Assembly: GCF_001541315.1 (NCBI RefSeq)
Contig: NZ_LMVK01000002.1
Location: 1 to 64,000, forward strand
Source of the DNA: Agrobacterium tumefaciens str. B6
GTDB lineage: Bacteria; Pseudomonadota; Alphaproteobacteria; Rhizobiales; Rhizobiaceae
Reading direction: 5' to 3'
Length of the DNA: 64,000 nucleotides
Under the pieces are notes generated by a model that saw only the letters and a list, made by a program, of their open reading frames with translations, was not told the DNA's origin and searched no databases. Shown in pieces: positions 58,231 through 64,000 of the stretch. Position numbers and translations under genes: made by a program. Positions within the stretch are counted from its first letter, which is position 1; the number at the start of each line of letters is the position of its first letter.

Positions 58231-58322
58231 GTCCTCCTTAAGAAGCGACTGTTTGCGGTTAAGTCCGGCGTCCCGTTCTGGCTACGGCCGGACATATGGC
58301 GCGGTCCCGTTCTGGCGACCGC
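58231..58322 (-). ncRNA. ROSE-type RNA thermometer of hsp20
   Basis: The 5' leader of hsp20 folds into three hairpins: GCGGTC/GACCGC (58301-58322), GTCCGGC/GCCGGAC (58263-58293), and a weak final hairpin that covers the ribosome binding site. The loops of the first two share CCAGAACGGGA. In the last, GUCGCU stands opposite AGGAC; UCGCU fits the UYGCU box of ROSE, including the G-G mismatch opposite the Shine-Dalgarno sequence. Such elements melt on heat shock and release translation. ROSE thermometers control rhizobial and agrobacterial hsp20 genes. Confidence 0.87.
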
Positions 58323-58329
58323 ATGAATG

Positions 58330-58358
58330 AGATGGGAATGGCTTGCCGCCGCGTCAAG
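58330..58358 (-). promoter_or_regulatory. RpoH-type promoter of hsp20
   Basis: On the minus strand CTTGAC (58358-58353) is followed after 17 bases by CCATCT, which fits the alpha-proteobacterial heat-shock sigma-32 consensus (CTTG, CCCAT). It gives transcriptional control in addition to the thermometer. Confidence 0.6.
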
Positions 58359-58605
58359 GGGCGTGAAAAGGTGAAAGCAACATGAACCATGGCTGAACGT
58401 CAGGTTCCGGCATCGTTCAGTTTGAGAGCCATAAAACATCGGTCATCGGAGACATTCTCCGTGGACAGAAGCAATAACGTCCCTTCTTCTTCTGTCTTAT
58501 TCGCCGGAACCGCGACTGCTTTAACCGACGGTTCCGGCAATTTTTTCTTTGACCTTCCCGCGCCGCCGACCTATCCCGAAAAGGCACAAAAGCCGGAAAA
58601 GACCG

Positions 58606-59547
58606 ATGATCGAAGCCACATTGCGCGCCAGTGAAGACAACCCGGTTCCCGGCAACCATACCGTCGGATATTTTACCGGCCATGGCGGCAAACAGCTTCG
58701 ATATGCGATCTTCCGCACCAGCCGCCATATTGCCCGCGGAACCGTGGTTCTGCTGCATGGCAGGAATGAATGTATCGAGAAATATTTCGAAACGGTTGGC
58801 GATCTTACCGCCATGGGTTTCTGGGTTGCGACCTTTGATACACGCGGGCAGGGCGGTTCCGAGAGGTTGCTGAAGAAGCCGGGTGCCGGGCATGTGCGGC
58901 GGTTCTCCGACTACCAGCATGACATCAGCCTTTTTCTCGAGCAGGTGGTGCTGCCGGATACGCGGCTGCCATTCTTCATGATCGCGCATTCCACCGGCGC
59001 GCTTGCAGCACTTGCAGCTGCTCCCGGCCTGTCGAACCGCATTGACCGTCTGGCCCTTTGTTCGCCCTTCATCGAGCTGGATAGCCAGCAATCGGTTCCC
59101 TCACCCGTGATCCGGATTGTTGCGACGGTCTTGAGTCTTGTCGGTCTTGGCAGGGTTCAGCTCGGCAGAGACCAGCGCGAGCGGGATTTCGACGGCAATC
59201 CGCTGACCTCGGACGTCAGGCGTTTTGCCAGAAATCTGACCCTGCACCGGCAGTTTTCGGAATTGTTCATCGGTGCGCCGACGGCGCGCTGGGTCTATGA
59301 AGCGCTGAAGACCATGGGCCGCGTGATCCGCCAGGATCACCTGACGAACATTACCGTACCGACGCTTATTCTGGCGCCGATGCTGGATACGATCACGCCC
59401 TATAAGGCGCAGGAAGAACTCTCACGCAATTTCCGGGCGGCGCAGCTTCTTCCGATAACCGGCGCGCGCCACGAATTGCTGCATGAGCGCGATGTTTTCC
59501 GCAAACAGGCGCTGGCGGCCATCGACGCGTTTTTCGCGCCGGAGTGA
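58606..59547 (+). CDS. Alpha/beta hydrolase, lysophospholipase (PldB-like)
   Basis: 313-aa alpha/beta-hydrolase. The oxyanion segment VVLLHGRNECIEKYFETV, FDTRGQGGSERLL, and the nucleophile elbow MIAHSTGALAAL (Gly-x-Ser-x-Gly variant, AHSTG) identify the lysophospholipase/monoglyceride-lipase group. Aspartate in MLDTITPYKAQ and histidine in GARHELLHE complete the triad. There is no signal peptide. ATG 58606 is preferred over 58549 because of the purine-rich leader. Converges with hisN. Confidence 0.85.
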   Translation: MIEATLRASEDNPVPGNHTVGYFTGHGGKQLRYAIFRTSRHIARGTVVLLHGRNECIEKYFETVGDLTAMGFWVATFDTRGQGGSERLLKKPGAGHVRRFSDYQHDISLFLEQVVLPDTRLPFFMIAHSTGALAALAAAPGLSNRIDRLALCSPFIELDSQQSVPSPVIRIVATVLSLVGLGRVQLGRDQRERDFDGNPLTSDVRRFARNLTLHRQFSELFIGAPTARWVYEALKTMGRVIRQDHLTNITVPTLILAPMLDTITPYKAQEELSRNFRAAQLLPITGARHELLHERDVFRKQALAAIDAFFAPE

Positions 59548-59567
59548 TGGCCGCCCAAGCGGGCTGC

Positions 59568-60344
59568 CTAGAGTTTGGAGAGAATGGCGAGCGCCTGTTC
59601 GTGCACCGCTTTTGAGCCGGCTGCGAGAATGCGGCCACCATTTTCCGGGCGCCCGCCATCCCAGGTGGTCATGATGCCGCCGGCCTGTTCGATCACAGGG
59701 ATCAAAGCGCCGACATCATAGGGCTTCAGCCCGGATTCGATCACCAGATCGACATGGCCGGCCGCCAGCAGGCAATAGGCGTAACAATCCACGCCGTAGC
59801 GGAAAAGGCGGACCTGATCCTGCACTTCTTCGTAAAGGGGCTTTTCTTCCGCAGTAAAGATGTGGGGAGTCGTGGTGAACAAAACGGCGTCCGATAGCGA
59901 AGCGCAATTGCGCGTGCGGATTTTCCGCTCGCCATCCGGCCCGAAATACCACGCCGCCTCGCCATCGGCGAAATAACGCTCTTTGGTGAAGGGCTGGTCC
60001 ATGATGCCCATCGTGGCGCGGCCGGCCGACTGGAAGCCGATCAGCGTGCCCCACACGGGCACGCCGGAAATGAAGGCGCGGGTGCCGTCGATCGGGTCGA
60101 TGACCCAGATATGCTCGCGGTCGAGGCCGACATTGCCGTGTTCTTCGCCGAGAATACCATGCTGCGGAAAATGTGCTTCAATCAGGGTGCGAATGGCGGT
60201 TTCTGCTGCCTGATCGCCTTCCGTCACCGGGTCGTAGCCACCATCCTGCTTATTGGTGACGGCAATGCCCGTGCGGAAGCGGGGAAGCGTCTCGGCGCTG
60301 GCGGCATCGGCAAGTTTGAAGAAGAAATCCCGGTCGGGCAGCAT
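59568..60344 (-). CDS. hisN: HisN-type histidinol-phosphatase (inositol monophosphatase family)
   Basis: 258-aa member of the Mg2+-dependent inositol monophosphatase family. Motif EEHGNVGLDREHIWVIDPIDGTRAFISG provides the metal and phosphate ligands, with GGYDPVTEGDQAAE earlier and SGLKPYDVGALIPVIEQAGG near the C terminus. In this lineage such proteins act as histidinol-phosphatase (HisN) in histidine synthesis, and older annotations call them SuhB. ATG 60344 with GAGG upstream is preferred over the two ATGs further upstream. It is divergent from an MmgR-type sRNA. Confidence 0.8.
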   Translation of the reverse strand: MLPDRDFFFKLADAASAETLPRFRTGIAVTNKQDGGYDPVTEGDQAAETAIRTLIEAHFPQHGILGEEHGNVGLDREHIWVIDPIDGTRAFISGVPVWGTLIGFQSAGRATMGIMDQPFTKERYFADGEAAWYFGPDGERKIRTRNCASLSDAVLFTTTPHIFTAEEKPLYEEVQDQVRLFRYGVDCYAYCLLAAGHVDLVIESGLKPYDVGALIPVIEQAGGIMTTWDGGRPENGGRILAAGSKAVHEQALAILSKL

Positions 60345-60493
60345 GCGAAACCTCATCGCCTGAATATTGGGTCTGAATTCTGTGGCGCAATGCATAGACC
60401 GGAATCACATCCGTCGTCCACTGATACGGATGACGGGACCGGTGTTTCCATATTTTCAGCAGAAGCCTAAAAAATATGCATAAAATAAAATGA

Positions 60494-60522
60494 TTGACAA
60501 TTGTGCAGATACTGCGTAGCGT
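60494..60522 (+). promoter_or_regulatory. Promoter of the MmgR-type sRNA
   Basis: TTGACA (60494-60499), a 17-base spacer and TAGCGT (60517-60522) place the RNA start near 60529. Confidence 0.6.
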
Positions 60523-60528
60523 GACCCT

Positions 60529-60603
60529 GCAGTCTTTGACTGTAAATACCCTCCTTGGGTGTTTCCTCCCTAGACTTGACCGCGCCAAGGCGCGGTTTTT
60601 TTT
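60529..60603 (+). ncRNA. mmgR: MmgR (suhB motif) small RNA
   Basis: A predicted ~75-nt RNA on the plus strand. It contains a CAGTC/GACTG hairpin (60530-60542), an ACCC/GGGT hairpin with loop TCCTT (60548-60560), a single-stranded stretch TTTCCTCCCTAGACTT, and the terminator CCGCGCC/GGCGCGG followed by TTTTTTTT (60580-60603). Size, CU-rich unpaired segments and position next to a suhB-type gene match MmgR, the alpha-proteobacterial sRNA that limits polyhydroxybutyrate accumulation in Sinorhizobium meliloti and was first described as the suhB motif. The anti-Shine-Dalgarno CCUCC repeats suggest that it blocks translation of targets. Confidence 0.8.
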
Positions 60604-60662
60604 GCCCGGCAAGCCGCCAGGTGATCCGGGATAAAGATTGAATTTGTGGGTGATTCGAGCTG

Positions 60663-61547
60663 CTACTCGGCAGCGAGCGACGTTTCTATCGCGTATTCGG
60701 AAACGAAGACGCCGAGCTGGCGCATGAAGATTTCAAGCGATGCCTGAATGGCCGGAAAATCGGCTTTTTTAAGAAGCGTCTTTTCATCGACATAAAGTGC
60801 GCGATTGACCTCTATCTGCAGCGCATGCAGCGAGCGGATCGGCCGGCCATAATGTTCGGTGATGAAGCCGCCGGCATAGGGTTTGTTACAGACCGCGACA
60901 AAACCCAGTTCCTCGAGAAAATGCAGGGCGGCGCGGGAGACTTCCTGGGATGCGCTGGTGCCGTAGCGATCGCCGATGATCACATCTGGCCTGAGATTTG
61001 AACCGGCGACACGGATATTGCCCGGCATGGAATGGCAATCGATCAGCACCGCCATTCCGAAATTGGCGTGGGTGCGTGACAGCAGGCGGCGCAGGCAGGC
61101 ATGATAGGGCTTGTAGATCGTCTCGATCCGCGAAAGCGCCTCGTCGACCGGCAGGCGATGGGCATAGATATCCATATTCTCGGCGACGATGCGCGGCACC
61201 GTTCCCAGACCGCCGGCGACCCGCATGGAGCCAATATTGGCGTAAGGCGGCAACGTGCCTTCGAACATGCGAGGATCGAGTTCGTAGGGTTCGCGATTGA
61301 CGTCCAGATAGGCGCGCGGGAAATTCGCCTTCAGAAGCGGTGCGCCGATCTCCGGTGCTGCCGCGAACAGCTCGTCGACGAAGTGATCTTCGGAGCGGCG
61401 GATCTCGTGCGAATCGAGCCGTGCCGATTCCAGGAAGGAAATGGGGTAGCAGCGGCCGCTATGGGGGGAATTATAGACAAATGGCAGGGTTTGAACGGCA
61501 GGTTCCGTTACCTCAAAAAGCTCATATTCACCCGTTACCCAGTCCAT
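60663..61547 (-). CDS. N-formylglutamate amidohydrolase family protein (second HutG-like)
   Basis: 294-aa member of the same family as HutG at 5347, but clearly divergent. Segments FVYNSPHSGRCYPISFLE, RRSEDHFVDELF, ANFPRAYLDVNREPYELDPRMFEG, LIDCHSMPG and RPIRSLHALQIEVNRALYVDE are family motifs. It is not near the hut genes; it stands between an sRNA and cpdR. This type is common in rhizobia; activity on N-formylglutamate or another N-acyl amino acid is possible. The start has no obvious ribosome binding site. Confidence 0.82.
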   Translation of the reverse strand: MDWVTGEYELFEVTEPAVQTLPFVYNSPHSGRCYPISFLESARLDSHEIRRSEDHFVDELFAAAPEIGAPLLKANFPRAYLDVNREPYELDPRMFEGTLPPYANIGSMRVAGGLGTVPRIVAENMDIYAHRLPVDEALSRIETIYKPYHACLRRLLSRTHANFGMAVLIDCHSMPGNIRVAGSNLRPDVIIGDRYGTSASQEVSRAALHFLEELGFVAVCNKPYAGGFITEHYGRPIRSLHALQIEVNRALYVDEKTLLKKADFPAIQASLEIFMRQLGVFVSEYAIETSLAAE

Positions 61548-61725
61548 TCAGTGCCATTTACCATGTCGCAAACAATCGGGATGTTCATGTTGCCAGTTAC
61601 GGTGCGGCAAGTCCATACTATCGCCTAAGCAGCGCTATACCGATTCACGTGTTCACAGGATATTTACCGTGAAAATCCTATAATCGGGCTAGGGTATTTC
61701 AAACATTGAGTAGTTACGGTCACTT

Positions 61726-62091
61726 ATGATGAATCAGAAAATTCTTCTCGCTGAAGACGACAACGATATGCGCCGCTTTCTCGTCAAGGCGCTGGAAAAA
61801 GCCGGTTACAAGGTTTCTTCCTTCGACAACGGCGCCAGCGCCTATGACCGGCTTCGCGAAGAGCCCTTTTCGCTCCTGCTGACCGATATCGTCATGCCCG
61901 AAATGGACGGCATCGAGCTTGCGCGGCGCGCGACCGAACTCGACCCGGACCTCAAAGTCATGTTCATCACCGGCTTTGCAGCCGTTGCACTGAACGCCGA
62001 TTCGAAGGCTCCGAAGGACGCCAAGGTGCTTTCCAAGCCGTTCCATCTGCGCGATCTGGTGGATGAGGTCAACAAACTCCTTGTGGCGTAA
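61726..62091 (+). CDS. cpdR: CpdR, single-domain response regulator
   Basis: 121-aa receiver domain alone, with acidic pocket E10-D11-D12, phospho-acceptor Asp54 in LLTDIVMPEMDG, switch Thr in MFITGF and Lys in LSKPF. This is the CpdR type: when unphosphorylated it goes to the cell pole and helps ClpXP degrade cell-cycle proteins such as CtrA; phosphorylation by the CckA-ChpT relay turns it off. Two adjacent ATG codons are possible starts. A single-gene unit just upstream of tRNA-Val. Confidence 0.9.
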   Translation: MMNQKILLAEDDNDMRRFLVKALEKAGYKVSSFDNGASAYDRLREEPFSLLLTDIVMPEMDGIELARRATELDPDLKVMFITGFAAVALNADSKAPKDAKVLSKPFHLRDLVDEVNKLLVA

Positions 62092-62172
62092 GGCCTCTCA
62101 AAAAACCTTCACAAAACCGAAAAAAAGCAGTTGACGCATCAACCGGTTTTGTGGTCTATCCGCCGCCACGGA

Positions 62173-62247
<75 letters not shown>

Positions 62248-62260
62248 TCCGAATTCATGA

Positions 62261-62293
62261 AAAGGGTTTCTGAGCAATCAGAAACCCTTTTTT
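62261..62293 (+). terminator. Terminator of tRNA-Val
   Basis: AAAGGGTTTCTGA / TCAGAAACCCTTT, a perfect 13-base-pair stem with loop GCAA, 13 bases after the tRNA, followed by TTTTTT. Confidence 0.93.
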
Positions 62294-62562
62294 CGTTTCT
62301 GGCCTGCGCTTACCGCAACCTCCTTTCTCAAGCTTAAGAATTCTTCGGGACCTGGTCGACATCAGGAAATCGACAAGGCGGGAATCGTTTGCGCTGGTTT
62401 CAATCTTGGCCGCAATCGTGTCTCGCAATAAATTTCACGATACAAAATAAAATTCAAACCACGTTGACGTGACCTCGGTTTCCGGCTATCTCAAGTGACA
62501 TGCAATAAATTACATCATATAAAATTTATTGCGGACTAAGTCATTGTCCTTGGGAGGGGAAT
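62294..62562. promoter_or_regulatory. Promoter/operator region of the sugar ABC operon
   Basis: 269 bases without gene. GCAATAAATTTCA (62425-62437) and GCAATAAATTACA (62502-62514) are direct copies, and the second is also the left half of an inverted repeat with AATTTATTGC (62523-62532; 11-base spacer). This is a likely operator for a dedicated repressor outside the window. GGGAGGGGAAT precedes the first gene. Confidence 0.55.
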
Positions 62563-63576
62563 ATGTTGGCTTTTCTGAAATCGACCGCTGCCGCGGGTGT
62601 TTTAGCCGTGGCGATTTCCGCTGGTGCCGGTTCTCAGGCCGTCGCTGCGGGCAAATTCGCCTGCGAGCCGGGCGAGACCTATGTGATGAACGTCATGGTT
62701 TCCAGCCACCCCTATTGGGTGCCGGTCTTTGAGGGCTTCAAGCAGGCAGCAAAGGCGCTCGGCTGCGAGGCCGTTTTTACCGGTACGCCGGAATATGACA
62801 TCACCAAGCAGATCGCGTCCTTCGAGCAGGAACTCGTGAAGAAGCCGAAAGGCATCCTGCTGCACCCGATGCAGGCCGATCCATTTATCGAACCCATCAA
62901 CAAGGCGATTGGCTCCGGCGTTTCAGTGACGACTTTTGCGGCGGATTCTCCGAAGTCGAAGCGCACTGCCTACATCACCTCTGATAATGTCGCCGAGGCG
63001 AAATTCGCGGCTGACGAAATCGTCAAGAAGCTTGGTGAAAAAGGCGAATATGCCGTTCTGGAAAATCCGGGACAGAGCAATCACGATCTGCGCGTCACCG
63101 CCCTCATCGACTATATGGGGCGCACCTATCCAGGAATGAAGCTGGTCGGCCGCCAGGCGACCAACCAGGATGCGAATGTCGCCTATCAGGCAGTTGGCGC
63201 CCTGCTGCAGGCCAATCCAAATCTCGGCGCATTATGGATACCCGAGGCCGGTTCGGCTGAAGGCGCGATCACCGCTGTTCTCGAGGCAAAAAAGAAGGTC
63301 CTGATCCTGCATGCGGATATCACGCCTGCAACGCTGGAACATATCAAGCAGGGCAATATCTACATGTCCATCAATCCCAATCAGGGCGTTCAGGGTTTCA
63401 TGGGTTTCATGAATACCTTTCTCGGCGCCCATTCGGACCTGATCGACCCGTTCAACGACTACAGGGTTTCCGGCTTCAACCCGATGCAGGTTCCTTCGAT
63501 GGACAATGGTTTCGCCGTCATCACCAAGGCGAACGCCGCTTCCTTCGATCTCAACGACTATATGAAGGGGCGCTGA
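62563..63576 (+). CDS. Sugar ABC transporter substrate-binding protein (RbsB-like)
   Basis: 337-aa periplasmic binding protein of the ribose-type family. The signal peptide runs [20 protein letters not shown] and cleaves after AVAA near residue 29. The mature part follows the two-lobe pattern, with [59 protein letters not shown] and [15 protein letters not shown]. The substrate cannot be read. It is followed by a sugar ABC ATPase gene, so a CUT2-type importer begins here. Confidence 0.92.
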   Translation: MLAFLKSTAAAGVLAVAISAGAGSQAVAAGKFACEPGETYVMNVMVSSHPYWVPVFEGFKQAAKALGCEAVFTGTPEYDITKQIASFEQELVKKPKGILLHPMQADPFIEPINKAIGSGVSVTTFAADSPKSKRTAYITSDNVAEAKFAADEIVKKLGEKGEYAVLENPGQSNHDLRVTALIDYMGRTYPGMKLVGRQATNQDANVAYQAVGALLQANPNLGALWIPEAGSAEGAITAVLEAKKKVLILHADITPATLEHIKQGNIYMSINPNQGVQGFMGFMNTFLGAHSDLIDPFNDYRVSGFNPMQVPSMDNGFAVITKANAASFDLNDYMKGR

Positions 63577-63646
63577 CGCGTCGCTCTGGACCCGGCGAGG
63601 TTTGCGCCTCGCCGGCCATATGGGGAAGCAGGTTCGGGAGGGCGTT

Positions 63647-64000
63647 ATGGGTGAGGTCATCCTCAGCATGACGAATATTCAAAAGGCGTTCGGCCCCGTG
63701 CGGGCGCTGCGCAATGCGGCATTTGAGCTGCGGCGTGGCGAAATCCACGCACTGGCGGGTGAAAACGGCGCCGGCAAGTCGACGCTGATGCATATCATCG
63801 ACGGCATTCTGCAGCCGGATGGCGGGGAAATTCTGCTGGATGGCAAACCGGTCAAGATATCCTCGCCCAATGCGGCGAACCGGCTTGGCATCGGTTTCGT
63901 GCATCAGGAGATCGCGCTCTGCCCGGAGATTTCGGTCGCCGAAAACATGTTCATGTCGCAGACCGGCCAAAGCCGTTCCTGGTTCATGAACTATCGCGAC
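63647..64000 (+). CDS. Sugar ABC transporter ATPase, partial (cut by the window end)
   Basis: The first 118 codons of a CUT2-type duplicated ABC ATPase (RbsA/MglA group). [20 protein letters not shown] opens the domain, Walker A is GENGAGKST, and the Q-loop is in [28 protein letters not shown] precedes ATG 63647. The gene continues beyond 64000; signature motif and second half are not visible. It belongs to the same operon as the binding protein. Confidence 0.92.
   Translation, partial: MGEVILSMTNIQKAFGPVRALRNAAFELRRGEIHALAGENGAGKSTLMHIIDGILQPDGGEILLDGKPVKISSPNAANRLGIGFVHQEIALCPEISVAENMFMSQTGQSRSWFMNYRD

Overview
The window looks like part of the secondary, repABC-type replicon (chromid, most likely the linear chromosome) of an Agrobacterium/Rhizobiaceae bacterium. 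The evidence is a complete repABC locus with GTTAGCCGCGGCTAAC-type partition sites, a rhizobial counter-transcribed RNA between repB and repC, rhizobial glycerol ABC transport genes (glpSTPQUV), rhizobial intergenic palindromes, a ROSE thermometer, and uniform high-GC alpha-proteobacterial coding style throughout. I see no insertion sequence, prophage or CRISPR array.

Layout. 0.3-8.5 kb: a histidine-utilisation locus with divergent hutFC and hutIHGUD units around a palindromic HutC-type operator; hutU carries an in-frame amber codon. 8.5-11.6 kb: a leftward ridA / D-amino-acid PLP enzyme / MlrC-type peptidase unit. 11.9-17.5 kb: the centromere and replication region (three parS sites, a flavoprotein gene between them, repA-repB-ctRNA-repC). 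17.9-24.1 kb: small hypothetical genes, an LtrA-type membrane protein, a LysR-HTH/TrpD2-like fusion, a TonB-dependent receptor with an Irr-like box, and self-regulated soxR. 24.1-32.9 kb: a cytoplasmic alpha-amylase and a leftward 5-oxoprolinase (pxp) operon with a biotin carboxylase and an NRAMP-like carrier, facing a divergent GntR regulator. 33-45.5 kb: the nitrate assimilation regulon (nasT-nasS, then nrtABD-nirBD-nasA-cysG) behind a sigma-54 promoter and an ANTAR-type antitermination leader. 45.5-55.7 kb: the glycerol regulon glpR-glpD-glpSTPQUV-glpK. 55.7-62.3 kb: a LysR/BASS symporter pair, a ROSE-controlled Hsp20, a lysophospholipase, hisN, an MmgR-type sRNA, a second HutG-family enzyme, cpdR and tRNA-Val(GAC). 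62.5 kb to the end: the start of a sugar ABC operon, cut by the window edge.

How the parts work together. Most of the window is nutrient scavenging: histidine, 5-oxoproline, nitrate and glycerol modules each sit next to a dedicated regulator, and several regulatory sites can be read directly. The clearest are the nitrate leader (sigma-54 promoter, hexaloop hairpin, 22-bp terminator overlapping a second hexaloop hairpin), the SoxR box in a 19-bp promoter spacer, the GlpR inverted repeat over its own promoter, and the ROSE element of hsp20. The features of greatest interest are the amber-interrupted hutU, the NasT-type leader, the asymmetric GlpS/GlpT ATPase pair, the pxp operon that resembles a split urea-carboxylase-like enzyme with a metal-motif-less NRAMP carrier, and the HTH-TrpD2 fusion. 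I did not find a system that I could call wholly new from sequence alone.
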